From assembly GCA_024226515.1 (NCBI GenBank), contig JAAELQ010000305.1, positions 54,649 through 118,648 on the forward strand: DNA of 64,000 nucleotides, read 5' to 3'. Positions within the stretch are counted from its first letter, which is position 1. The number at the start of each line of letters is the position of its first letter. The notes below the pieces were generated by a model. It saw only the letters and a list, made by a program, of their open reading frames with translations, searched no databases and was not told the DNA's origin. Source of the DNA: a bacterium. Lineage in GTDB: Bacteria > Acidobacteriota > Polarisedimenticolia > Polarisedimenticolales > Polarisedimenticolaceae. The position numbers and the translations under genes were made by a program. Positions 19,485 to 27,874 of the stretch are shown here, one piece after another.

Positions 19485-20114
19485 ATGCGCCTCAATCTAC
19501 CGAACACAATCACTCTGTTTCGCATTTTCCTCGTGCCGTTGCTGGTCGTGGTCTTGCTCACCCCTCCCTCCGCGTCGGTTCGCGTGAAGGAGGCCGTGGA
19601 CGGAATGACCTCGTTCGAGTGGTTCGGGCACTTCGTGGCCTGGGTCTCGGAATGGCGTGTCACGATCGCCGTCGCCATCTTCCTCACCGCGGCTGCGAGC
19701 GACTTTCTCGACGGCTACCTCGCGAGACGCCGCAACGAGGTCACCACGTTGGGCACGTTGCTCGACCCGGTGGCCGACAAGCTGCTGACCGTCTCGGCCT
19801 TCATCTCGCTCGTGGAGCTGGAGCAGGCCCCGGCGTGGATGATCGTACTGATCGTGGGGCGCGAATTCGCCGTCAGCGCGATGCGCAGCGTCGCGGCGTC
19901 GCGGGGGCAGGTCATCTCCGCGTCGACCTGGGGGAAGTCCAAGACCTTCAGCCAGGTGGTGGCGATCACGTTGCTGATCGTGAGCACGCGACTGAGCTCG
20001 TGGCAGGTGTACGGCAAGGCGGCGCTGTGGGTCGTGATGGTGCTCGCGATCTACTCGATGATCCAGTACCTCGTGCAGTTCCTGCGCACCGTTGACCTCG
20101 GAGCCGAAACGTGA
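19485..20114 (+). CDS. pgsA: CDP-diacylglycerol-glycerol-3-phosphate 3-phosphatidyltransferase
   Basis: 209 residues with four to five membrane helices. The CDP-alcohol phosphotransferase signature DxxDGxxAR-x8-GxxxDxxxD is present as DFLDGYLARRRN...GTLLDPVADK. The N-terminal LPNTITLFRIFLVPLL is characteristic of PgsA. It makes phosphatidylglycerol phosphate, the committed step to phosphatidylglycerol and cardiolipin, at the inner membrane. It leads a run of lipid and housekeeping genes. Confidence 0.93.
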   Translation: MRLNLPNTITLFRIFLVPLLVVVLLTPPSASVRVKEAVDGMTSFEWFGHFVAWVSEWRVTIAVAIFLTAAASDFLDGYLARRRNEVTTLGTLLDPVADKLLTVSAFISLVELEQAPAWMIVLIVGREFAVSAMRSVAASRGQVISASTWGKSKTFSQVVAITLLIVSTRLSSWQVYGKAALWVVMVLAIYSMIQYLVQFLRTVDLGAET

Positions 20115-20133
20115 CGAGCGCGGTCGAGGGACC

Positions 20134-20772
20134 GTGACCGGGGGCGCGAGGACACCGCTCGTCTACCGGGCCACGCGCCGAATGTTCCTGATGCTTGCCG
20201 CGCCGCTGTTCGCCTGGCGCGGGGAGGGTCGCGAGAAGTTCCCGCGTTCCGGGCCGGCGATCGCGATCGCGCTCCACCGCTCCTGGCTCGATCCGCCGTG
20301 CGTCGGAGGCGCCTGCCCGCGCGCCGTCCGTTTCTTGATTCTGGACAGTGTCTACCGCAAGCCGTGGGCGCGCTTCTTCTACCGCTCCATGCGGGCGATC
20401 CCCGTCGGTCGACCCGGGGGGACGCGTGTCGGCAATCTGCGTGCGGCGCTGGGGCATCTGCGGGACGGCGGGGTCCTCGGCATCTTTCCCCAGGGCCGAG
20501 TCGTGGTGCAGGGCCTGGGCGACGTGTTGCCCGGGACGGCGATGCTGGCGCTGCACGGGCGGGCTCCCATCGTGCCGATCGACATCCGCGGCTCCGCCCG
20601 CGCGTGGCCCCATCGCGGAATTCCGCGCCCCGCGCGCGTCCGCGTGCGGATCGGCGACCCGATCGCGCCGCCCGAGGCGCGCGGCCGCGAAGCGCTGGCG
20701 ACCCTGCAGCGGCGCATCGAGGAGGCACTGGACGCGCTGATGCGCGGCGAGGATCGCGGGGCCGAGTCGTGA
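20134..20772 (+). CDS. PlsC-like 1-acyl-glycerol-3-phosphate acyltransferase family protein
   Basis: 212 residues from GTG 20134 (GAGGG just upstream); the frame is open from TTG 20092 inside pgsA. The acyltransferase motif HX4D is present (HRSWLD) and the second motif reads GIFPQGR instead of the usual FPEGTR, a Glu-to-Gln change at a substrate-binding position. The family transfers acyl chains to lysophosphatidate or related acceptors at the membrane. Its neighbour pgsA supports phospholipid synthesis; the precise acceptor is uncertain. It overlaps cinA by 4 bp. Confidence 0.8.
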   Translation: MTGGARTPLVYRATRRMFLMLAAPLFAWRGEGREKFPRSGPAIAIALHRSWLDPPCVGGACPRAVRFLILDSVYRKPWARFFYRSMRAIPVGRPGGTRVGNLRAALGHLRDGGVLGIFPQGRVVVQGLGDVLPGTAMLALHGRAPIVPIDIRGSARAWPHRGIPRPARVRVRIGDPIAPPEARGREALATLQRRIEEALDALMRGEDRGAES

Positions 20773-21992
20773 GCGTGCGTGCGGAGCTGATCGCCGTCGG
20801 CACCGAGATGCTGGAGATCGGCCGTCGCGACACGAACTCGGAGTGGCTGACGGAACGACTGTCTCGACTCGGGATCGCGGTTCGCGCGCGGAGCGTCGTC
20901 GAGGACGATGTCGCCACGATCGCGCAGGCGGTCCGCGCGGCACTGCAGCGCTCCGGGCTCGTGCTCGTAACGGGCGGGCTCGGCCCCACCGAGGACGATC
21001 GCACGCGGGGCGCACTGGCCGACGCTCTCGGGCGGCCGCTCGAGCGCGACCCCGAGAAGCTCGCCGCGCTCGAGCGATTCTTCAGCCGCCGCGGGCTGCC
21101 GCTGAGAAAGAAGCAGGCCGATCGACCGCGGGGCTCGGCGTGGATTCCCAACCCGGTCGGCACCGCGCCGGGCATCGCCTGGGAGGAGGGCGAGGTTCGC
21201 CTGTTCGCGTTGCCCGGGGTCCCCGCCGAGATGCGCGCGATGTTCGAGGGCGGCGTCGAACCGCGGCTCTCGCACATCGCCGGGCCACGCGCCGCGAGCA
21301 CGCTCAAGATCGTGGGGCAGGGCGAGGGTCAAGTGGACGCGCTGCTGGCCGACCTCTACGACGCCCCGGGATTGACCGCCACGATCCTCAGCGGCGACGC
21401 CGGGCTCGAGCTGCACCTGCGCGCCGACGGTGCGGACGCGAGAGCAGCGCTCGAGCGGCTGACCGACGAGGCGCGGCGCCGCCTCGGGGGGGACGTCTTC
21501 GGCCGGGACGACGACACGCTGGCCGGCGTCGTCGGGCGGCTGCTGGAGGACCGCGGCCAGACGCTGGCGACTGCCGAATCATGCACCGCGGGTCTCATCG
21601 CCGCCGCGGTCACCGAGGTCCCGGGCTCGTCCGCGTGGTTTCGCGGTGGGCTCGTCGTCTATGGCAACGAGCTGAAGACGGAGCTGGCCGGAGTGGACGC
21701 TGCGATCCTGGCGAGCGAGGGCGCCGTCTCCGCGCCGGTGGCCGAGCAACTGGCCGAGGGGGCGCGGACGCGGTGCGGCGCGGACTTCGGTCTCGGCGTC
21801 ACCGGCATCGCGGGACCCGGCGGAGGAACGGCGGGCAAGCCGGTGGGGCTCGTGCACCTCGCGCTGGCGGATGCGGCGGGCGTCGTGGGCTGGCGGCTGA
21901 GCAAGATGGGTGAGCGCGCGCAGGTACGCCGTCGCACGGTCACCGAGGCGCTCGACCGATTGCGGCGGCACCTGCTCGCCGCGAGAGCGTGA
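20769..21992 (+). CDS. cinA: CinA-family protein: competence/damage domain plus nicotinamide-nucleotide amidase
   Basis: 407 residues from GTG 20769 overlapping the previous stop. The N-terminal MoaB/MogA-like domain has AVGTEMLEIGRRDTNS and VTGGLGPTEDDRT; the C-terminal PncC domain has TAESCTAGLIAAAVTEVPGSS and VTGIAGPGGGTAGKPVG. The family recycles NMN by deamidation and can hydrolyse ADP-ribose. Full-length two-domain architecture. It is followed by thpR after one base. Confidence 0.93.
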   Translation: MSVRAELIAVGTEMLEIGRRDTNSEWLTERLSRLGIAVRARSVVEDDVATIAQAVRAALQRSGLVLVTGGLGPTEDDRTRGALADALGRPLERDPEKLAALERFFSRRGLPLRKKQADRPRGSAWIPNPVGTAPGIAWEEGEVRLFALPGVPAEMRAMFEGGVEPRLSHIAGPRAASTLKIVGQGEGQVDALLADLYDAPGLTATILSGDAGLELHLRADGADARAALERLTDEARRRLGGDVFGRDDDTLAGVVGRLLEDRGQTLATAESCTAGLIAAAVTEVPGSSAWFRGGLVVYGNELKTELAGVDAAILASEGAVSAPVAEQLAEGARTRCGADFGLGVTGIAGPGGGTAGKPVGLVHLALADAAGVVGWRLSKMGERAQVRRRTVTEALDRLRRHLLAARA

Positions 21993-21993
21993 C

Positions 21994-22557
21994 GTGCGCC
22001 TGTTCCTGGCTCTGCGTCTGCCTGCGGAGATCCTCGCCGAGGTCGCTCGCGTGCGGGCCGGGTTGCGCGAGCAGGCCGAGGGTTGGCGCTGGGTGCGCCC
22101 GGAGTCGGTTCATCTCACGCTGCGGTTCCTCGGCGAAGTGAGCGAGGATGCCGACCGCGCGTCGCGAGCGGCCTGGGCCGAGGCCGCGCGGGGTGTGCAG
22201 CCGGTGCGCCTGAAGCTGGCGGCGACGGGGGTCTTCCCCCCTGCGGGGCGCCCGCGAGTCCTGTGGCTCGGCGTGGCCGCGGAGCCGGAGCGCGGTCTCG
22301 AGCGCCTGTCCTCGGCCTACGAGCAGTCGGCGCGTGAGCGGGGGTTCGCGCCGGAGACCCGGCCGTTCCGCGCCCACCTGACCCTGGCCCGCGCAGTCCG
22401 CGGCGGCGGAGCGCGCCTGCCCGAGAGGGCCCCGGCGCCCGCTGCCATCGAATGGATCGCCGACGAGGTGACGCTGTACCAGAGCGAACTGCGTCCGGAC
22501 GGGGCACGCTACACTGCACGCGACACGTTTCCGCTTTCGCAAGAGAGGATCAGTTGA
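21994..22557 (+). CDS. thpR: RNA 2',3'-cyclic phosphodiesterase
   Basis: 187 residues from GTG 21994. The 2H phosphoesterase superfamily is marked by two HxTL motifs: HLTLRFLGEV and HLTLARAV, which form the catalytic histidine pair. The N-terminal RLFLALRLP is typical of ThpR/LigT. The enzyme opens 2',3'-cyclic RNA ends. It is tightly packed between cinA and gpsA, whose ATG overlaps its stop by one base. Confidence 0.92.
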   Translation: MRLFLALRLPAEILAEVARVRAGLREQAEGWRWVRPESVHLTLRFLGEVSEDADRASRAAWAEAARGVQPVRLKLAATGVFPPAGRPRVLWLGVAAEPERGLERLSSAYEQSARERGFAPETRPFRAHLTLARAVRGGGARLPERAPAPAAIEWIADEVTLYQSELRPDGARYTARDTFPLSQERIS

Positions 22558-23603
22558 TGCGCGAACGTCCGGAGCCGTTTCACCCCGGGACGACGGTTCG
22601 ACTCGGGGTGATCGGGGGAGGTGCGTGGGGTACTGCCCTGGCGCTGCACGCGGCGCGCTGCGGTCACCGGGTGACCCAGTGGATCCGCGAGGCCGATGTG
22701 GTCGAAGGGATCCGCGAGCGTGGGGACAATCCACGCTTCCTGCCGGGCTTCCCGTACCCACAGGAGCTGGCCGTCACCGATCGACTGGCCGACGCCTGCG
22801 ACGCCGCGGAGCTGCTGGTCGCCGCCGTCCCCTCGCAGTACGCGCGCGCCGTCTACGCCGAGCTCGCGCCGCAGGTCGAGTCTCGCGCACCGGTCGTCGT
22901 GGCGAGCAAGGGTATCGAGGAAGACTCCCTCGAGCTGCCGCTCGACGTGGCTCGCGAGGCGCTGGGCCCGGCGCAGCCGCTGGCCGTTCTCTCCGGGCCG
23001 TCGTTCGCCCGCGAGCTGGCCGCCGGTCAGGCGACTGCGGTCGCCGTGGCTTCCGGCGACGAGGGGCTCGCGCGCAACGTGCAGAACATCCTGTCGTCGA
23101 CCGTCCTGCGGCTGTACACGAACCCGGATCCGATCGGTGTGCAGGTCGCGGGCGCGTTGAAGAACGTGATCGCCATCGCCGCAGGGATCGCGGACAGCCT
23201 GGAACTCGGATCGAACACGCAGGCGGCCCTGATCACCCGGGGGCTGGCCGAGATCGCGCGGCTCGGTGTGCGGCTCGGCGGGGATGCCGCGACCTTCAGC
23301 GGACTTGCGGGTCTCGGCGATCTCGTGCTGACATGCACCGGGGAGTTGTCACGCAACCGGACCGTCGGTCGCCGGCTCGGCGCCGGAGAGCGGCTGGACG
23401 ACATTCTCGACGCCAGTCCCGCGGTGCCCGAGGGTGTGCGGACCACGCGCTCGGCGCGATCGCTGGCCGTGCGTGAGGGGGTGGACATGCCGATCGTGTG
23501 CGAGGTGTACGGCATCATCTACGAGGACGGCTCGCCGGCCGAGTCGCTGGCGCGTCTGATGCGGCGCGAGCTGAAGACCGAGGAGGCGAGCGGAAAGCCA
23601 TGA
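22557..23603 (+). CDS. gpsA: Glycerol-3-phosphate dehydrogenase [NAD(P)+]
   Basis: 348 residues from ATG 22557. The N-terminal Rossmann fold shows VIGGGAWGTALALHAA; the substrate domain shows GVQVAGALKNVIAIAAGIADSLELG with the catalytic Lys, and FSGLAGLGDLVLTC with SRNRTVGRRL. It reduces dihydroxyacetone phosphate to sn-glycerol-3-phosphate, the backbone used by the pgsA and plsC-like products nearby. Overlaps the next gene by 4 bp (ATGA). Confidence 0.95.
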   Translation: MRERPEPFHPGTTVRLGVIGGGAWGTALALHAARCGHRVTQWIREADVVEGIRERGDNPRFLPGFPYPQELAVTDRLADACDAAELLVAAVPSQYARAVYAELAPQVESRAPVVVASKGIEEDSLELPLDVAREALGPAQPLAVLSGPSFARELAAGQATAVAVASGDEGLARNVQNILSSTVLRLYTNPDPIGVQVAGALKNVIAIAAGIADSLELGSNTQAALITRGLAEIARLGVRLGGDAATFSGLAGLGDLVLTCTGELSRNRTVGRRLGAGERLDDILDASPAVPEGVRTTRSARSLAVREGVDMPIVCEVYGIIYEDGSPAESLARLMRRELKTEEASGKP

Positions 23604-24394
23604 TCGATCTTCACACACACATCCTCCCGGGCATCGACGACGGCGTGAAGACCGAGGACGAAGCGGTCGAGTTCGCCCGGGCTGCTGCGCAGGACGGCAC
23701 GCGCATCATCGTCGCCACGCCGCACTGCAAGGAAGGCTTCTACTTCAACGACCGGCAGACGATCCTGCCCGCGGTGGAGAAGCTGCGCGAGAGACTGTCG
23801 CGCGAGGGGGTGTCGATCGACCTGCTGCCCGGGGCGGAGGTCCACGTCTGCCCCGACCTACCGGAACGGATCCGCGACGGCCGCGCTCCGACCCTCGCGG
23901 ACAACGGCAAGACGCTGTTGCTCGAGCTGTCGCTGAGTCAGTATCCGGTGGAGCTGGAGAACCTCGTGTTCCAGTTGAAACTCGCCGGGATCGAGGTGCT
24001 GTTCGCGCATCCGGAGCGCATTCGCTACTTCCAGGAAGACGTCACGCGCTACGAGGAGATGGTGCGGCTCGGCGCCTGGGGCCAGATCACGACCGGCAGC
24101 ATCGTGGGACTGTTCGGGGAGGACACGCGGAAGTTCTCCGAGGAGTTGCTGCGCAAGGGCCTCGTGCATGTAATCGCCTCGGACGCGCACAACCTGCGGC
24201 ACCGCAATCCGATCCTGACCGAGGCGGTAAGCGCGACGGCCTCCCTGGTGGGCCAGGCGCGCGCCGAGGCGATGACGACGTCCGCGCCCCGCGCGCTGCT
24301 CGACGGAGCCCCGCCCGATCTGCCTCCCGTGGAGGGGCGCTCGGCCGCCGCCGGATCCTTCTTCAAGAGGCTGTTCGGTCGCTCGCGTGGATGA
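23600..24394 (+). CDS. PHP-fold tyrosine-protein phosphatase (CpsB/YwqE family)
   Basis: 264 residues. Metal-binding PHP motifs are present: DLHTHILPGIDDG, ATPHCKEGFYFN, FAHPERIR and IASDAHN, with the acidic metal ligand in LLPGAEVHV. CpsB/YwqE-type enzymes dephosphorylate bacterial tyrosine kinases that control polysaccharide export. No capsule genes are adjacent, so the target is unknown. The C-terminal tail after about 225 is basic and Ala-rich, with a terminal FFKRLFGRSRG that may associate with membrane. Confidence 0.88.
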   Translation: MIDLHTHILPGIDDGVKTEDEAVEFARAAAQDGTRIIVATPHCKEGFYFNDRQTILPAVEKLRERLSREGVSIDLLPGAEVHVCPDLPERIRDGRAPTLADNGKTLLLELSLSQYPVELENLVFQLKLAGIEVLFAHPERIRYFQEDVTRYEEMVRLGAWGQITTGSIVGLFGEDTRKFSEELLRKGLVHVIASDAHNLRHRNPILTEAVSATASLVGQARAEAMTTSAPRALLDGAPPDLPPVEGRSAAAGSFFKRLFGRSRG

Positions 24395-24471
24395 GCGGAA
24401 CCGTCCGCGGCGCGTCTGGTAAGGTGTCCCGGAGCGATCGCGCTGCCGTCGCTCGCGCAAGGAGACGCGAA

Positions 24472-25248
24472 ATGTGTGTCCACCGAAACGGAACGGCCGT
24501 CCTGCTCACGCTCTTGCTCTGCCTCGCGCCGCTCGCTTGCGGCGGCGGCAAGCAACAGCCGCCCCAGCTGCCCAAGGACCTGACGACCCAGGAGAAGGTG
24601 CGCATGGCCGAGTCGATGCTGCGCGCGGGGCGGATGCACGAGGCGCTCGAGCAGTTGCATGAGGCGGTCGAGGAAGAGCCCGAGAACGCTCGCCTGCACA
24701 ATCACTACGGCAGCATCTGTTTTCGCGCCGGACGGTACGCGGAGGCGGCAGAGGCGTTCGAGAAGGCGCTCGAGCTCGACCCCTACCTCACCGACGCGCG
24801 CAACTACCTCGGCGCCGTGTACAACGAGCTCGGCCGCCCGGCGGAAGCCGAGACGCAGTGGCGCGAGGCGTTGAAGGACCCGGCGTTCCCGACGCCCGAG
24901 AAGGTCTTTCTGAACCTCGGCGCGCTGTACGCGCAGCAGGGGCGGGACGACGAGGCGATCGACACGTTGCGCCGGGCCGTCGAGATCAACCCGAAGTACC
25001 ACCACGCGCACTACGAGCTGGCGAAGTTGCTGGAGCGCGTCGGGAAGCTCGACGAGGCAGCGCGCCTGTACGAGGTGGCGTCCCCGGACTATCGCAGCGA
25101 CGGACAGTTTCACTACCGCCTGGGTTTCACCTATTTCCGCCTGGGCGAGAAGGCCAAGGCCAAAGAGTCGCTGTACCGCGTCCTGGCCGTGTCGCCGGGG
25201 AGCCCCAGCGCCGCGCAGGCGGACGAGTTGCTGAAGATGATTCGCTGA
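24472..25248 (+). CDS. TPR lipoprotein, PilF/PilW-like
   Basis: 258 residues from ATG 24472 (AAGGAGAC upstream). A signal peptide ends in the lipobox LAC (APLACGGG), predicting an outer-membrane or periplasmic lipoprotein. Five to six TPR units follow (for example NARLHNHYGSICFRAGRYAEAAEAFEKALELDP). PilF/PilW lipoproteins aid secretin assembly of type IV pili; a pilT gene elsewhere in the window makes this plausible but not proven. It lies between the PHP phosphatase and ftsY. Confidence 0.8.
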   Translation: MCVHRNGTAVLLTLLLCLAPLACGGGKQQPPQLPKDLTTQEKVRMAESMLRAGRMHEALEQLHEAVEEEPENARLHNHYGSICFRAGRYAEAAEAFEKALELDPYLTDARNYLGAVYNELGRPAEAETQWREALKDPAFPTPEKVFLNLGALYAQQGRDDEAIDTLRRAVEINPKYHHAHYELAKLLERVGKLDEAARLYEVASPDYRSDGQFHYRLGFTYFRLGEKAKAKESLYRVLAVSPGSPSAAQADELLKMIR

Positions 25249-25249
25249 C

Positions 25250-26155
25250 ATGGCACTCTCCCTGTTCAAGAAGCTGGCGCGCGGCCTCAGCCGCACGCGC
25301 GAGAACCTGGCCTCGACACTCCAGACGGTCGTCGGATCGAAGGAGGTGGACGAGGATGCGATCGACGATCTCGAGGCGAGTTTGCTCGCCGCCGATCTCG
25401 GTCCGGAGCTGACGGAGGAGATCCTCTCCGTCGTGCGCGAGAAGGCCGGCAGCGGCGAGGGGATCCGCGAGGCGGTCGTCAAGACCCTGCGCGACGCGCT
25501 GCCCGAGCAGACGCTCGGGATGCAACGGCAGGGACCGCCGCATGTGATCTTCGTCGTCGGCGTCAATGGCGGCGGCAAGACCACGACGGTCGGAAAACTC
25601 GCGGCCCGCGAGCGCGCCGCGGGCAAGTCCGTGATCGTGGTCGCGGCCGACACGTTCCGCGCCGCGGCGATCGAGCAGCTCGAGCGTTGGGCCGAGCGCT
25701 CGGGCGCGGACCTGGTCAAGCAGCGGGACGGGGCGGACCCCGCCGCGGTCGTTTTCGATGCGCTGCGCTCGGCCGTCGCGCGCGGCGTCGACACGGTGCT
25801 GGTGGATACGGCGGGCCGGCTGCACACCAAGACGAACCTGATGGCCGAGCTGAACAAGCTCGCGCGCGTGGCCGGCCGCGAGGTGGACGCCGCGCCGCAC
25901 GACGTGCTGCTGGTCGTCGACGCGACGACCGGCCAGAACGGCCTGGCGCAGGCGCGGGAGTTCACGCAAGCCGCCGAGCTGACCGGCGTGGTCCTGACGA
26001 AGCTCGACGGCACCGCCAAGGGTGGAGTGGCGATGGGGATCTATCGCCAGCTCGGCGTCGGCATCCGTTACGTCGGCGTGGGCGAGGCGGTGGACGACCT
26101 CATCGAGTTCGACGCGGACGGCTTCGTCGAGGGCCTGCTCGGGCCCGAGGGCTGA
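25250..26155 (+). CDS. ftsY: Signal recognition particle receptor FtsY
   Basis: 301 residues: an N-domain (about 1-95), then the SRP GTPase G-domain with G1 GVNGGGKTTTVGKL, the insertion-box DTFRAAAIEQLE, G3 DTAGRLHTK and G4 TKLDGTAKGG. FtsY docks the Ffh-nascent chain complex at the translocon. It lacks the long acidic A domain of E. coli FtsY, as is usual outside Enterobacteria. The partner ffh is in the same window at 29.2 kb. The stop shares a base with ribD. Confidence 0.95.
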   Translation: MALSLFKKLARGLSRTRENLASTLQTVVGSKEVDEDAIDDLEASLLAADLGPELTEEILSVVREKAGSGEGIREAVVKTLRDALPEQTLGMQRQGPPHVIFVVGVNGGGKTTTVGKLAARERAAGKSVIVVAADTFRAAAIEQLERWAERSGADLVKQRDGADPAAVVFDALRSAVARGVDTVLVDTAGRLHTKTNLMAELNKLARVAGREVDAAPHDVLLVVDATTGQNGLAQAREFTQAAELTGVVLTKLDGTAKGGVAMGIYRQLGVGIRYVGVGEAVDDLIEFDADGFVEGLLGPEG

Positions 26156-27240
26156 TGGACCGCGTGTGGATGGCGCAGGCGCTGGCCCTGGGCGCCCGCG
26201 GCGAGGGGACGGCGAGTCCGAATCCCCGCGTCGGCTGCGTCATCGTTCGTGACGAGCGCCTCGTCGGCTGCGGCTACCACACGGCCCCCGGTGAGCCGCA
26301 CGCCGAGGCGATCGCGATCGATGCGGCAGGCGCCGCGGCCCGCGGTGCGACCGTCTACGTCAACCTCGAACCGTGTGCGCACCACGGACGCACGCCGCCC
26401 TGCGCGGACCTGCTGATTCGCTCGGGCGTCGCGCGCGTCGTCGCTGCGATGGGGGATCCCGACCCGCGGGTCGACGGTCGCGGTTTCGCCGCGCTGGAGC
26501 ACGCCGGTATCGAGGTCGAGGTGGGCTTGCTGGGTGACGCGGGGCGCCGGCTCAACGCGGCGTTCGTGCATTGGCATCAACGTGCGACACCTCGTGTGAC
26601 GCTGAAGGCCGCCGCCTCGCTGGACGGTCGGCTGTCGGCGGACGCCGGGGAGTCGCGCTGGATCACCGGCGGGGACGCGCGAACCTTCGCGCACCGTCTG
26701 CGCCTGCGGCACGACGCGATCCTGATCGGCGCGGGAACGTTGCGTGCCGACGATCCGCGGCTGACGGTGCGACTCCCCGGAGTCGACGCCTCCAGGTTGC
26801 GCGTCGTCCTGAGCTCCGGTCTCGACCTCGACCCGTGCGCGCGGATCTTCGCCTCGGGCGATCCCGTGCGCGTCTACACGACGGCCGACGACGCCGAGGC
26901 CAAGCTGCCCGGTGCCGAGATCGTCAGGGCGCCCTCGGGCGAGCGTGGTCTCGACCTGGCCTGGGTGTTGCGCGACCTCGGGGCGCGCGGCGTGCAATCG
27001 TTGCTGGTCGAGGGCGGAGGGCGCACGCACGCGTCGTTCCTCGAGGCCGGCCTGGCGCATGACGTCGCGCTGTTCGTCGCCGGAACGCTGCTGGGTCACG
27101 AGGGCGCGACACCGCTGATCGACGGCCCCGCCGTGGCCTCGCCGGCCGAGGGTTGGAAGGTCGCGGATGCGGAGTGGGTCGCCGTCGGCGCGGATCGATT
27201 GCTGCTCGGGCGTCTCGCGCGGGCCGGACAGGAGGGCTAG
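26155..27240 (+). CDS. ribD: Bifunctional riboflavin deaminase/reductase RibD
   Basis: 361 residues. The N-terminal cytidine-deaminase-like domain has the zinc motif PHAEAIAI with EPCAHHGRTPPC; the C-terminal reductase domain begins near PRVTLKAAASLDGRL and has the NADPH-binding LLVEGGGRTHASF. The two steps convert the pyrimidine product of GTP cyclohydrolase II. It starts on the ftsY stop. No FMN riboswitch precedes it because the upstream space is coding. Confidence 0.95.
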   Translation: MDRVWMAQALALGARGEGTASPNPRVGCVIVRDERLVGCGYHTAPGEPHAEAIAIDAAGAAARGATVYVNLEPCAHHGRTPPCADLLIRSGVARVVAAMGDPDPRVDGRGFAALEHAGIEVEVGLLGDAGRRLNAAFVHWHQRATPRVTLKAAASLDGRLSADAGESRWITGGDARTFAHRLRLRHDAILIGAGTLRADDPRLTVRLPGVDASRLRVVLSSGLDLDPCARIFASGDPVRVYTTADDAEAKLPGAEIVRAPSGERGLDLAWVLRDLGARGVQSLLVEGGGRTHASFLEAGLAHDVALFVAGTLLGHEGATPLIDGPAVASPAEGWKVADAEWVAVGADRLLLGRLARAGQEG

Positions 27241-27244
27241 GGCA

Positions 27245-27874
27245 ATGTTCACCGGACTCGTCGAGGGCCTGGGGCGTGTGGTGCTGAGTCGTTCGGTCGA
27301 GGGTCGTCGGCGGCTCGGCATCGAGCCTCCTTTTCCCGCGGATGGCCTCTCGCGCGGCGAGAGCGTGGCGGTGGACGGTGTCTGTCTCACGGTCGTGGAG
27401 CACGACGCCGCGCACTTCGAGGCGGACGTCATCGCCGAGACGCTGACCGTCACCACGCTCGGCGACCTGCGCCCCGGGATGCAGGTCAACGTGGAACGCT
27501 CGTTGCGCGTCGGCGACCGGGTCGGCGGGCACTGGGTCCAGGGCCACGTCGACGGCGTCGGACGCCTGGCGCGACGCGATAGCGGAGGCGGCGAGGACCG
27601 GCTGCGCGTGGAGATCCCGGCCGAGCTGGAGCGCTACGTCGCCCGCAAGGGCTCGATCGCGCTGCAGGGTGTCTCGCTGACCGTCGCCGCCGTGGGCCCG
27701 GGGTGGTTCGAGGTCGCGCTGATCCCCGAGACCCTCGAACGGACCACGCTGGGCACCGCGGGGCAAGGGGACCGCCTCAACTTGGAGGTGGACCTGTTTG
27801 CGCGGTATCTTGAGAGGATGCTGGAATCGGATCGTCCGCCGACGGACGGGGCGCCCGGCGCGGGAGAATCATGA
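27245..27874 (+). CDS. ribE: Riboflavin synthase alpha chain
   Basis: 209 residues made of two homologous lumazine-binding barrels. The MFTGLVEGLG start is diagnostic, and repeated motifs VDGVCLTVVE and LQGVSLTVAAV mark each half. It dismutates two 6,7-dimethyl-8-ribityllumazine molecules to riboflavin. It is four bases from ribD and overlaps ribBA by 4 bp. Confidence 0.95.
   Translation: MFTGLVEGLGRVVLSRSVEGRRRLGIEPPFPADGLSRGESVAVDGVCLTVVEHDAAHFEADVIAETLTVTTLGDLRPGMQVNVERSLRVGDRVGGHWVQGHVDGVGRLARRDSGGGEDRLRVEIPAELERYVARKGSIALQGVSLTVAAVGPGWFEVALIPETLERTTLGTAGQGDRLNLEVDLFARYLERMLESDRPPTDGAPGAGES

Noticed and set aside
24049..26019. 656-residue minus-strand open frame
   Set aside because: Lies opposite the PHP, TPR lipoprotein and ftsY genes, is low-complexity Ala/Arg/Ser and has no recognisable domain.
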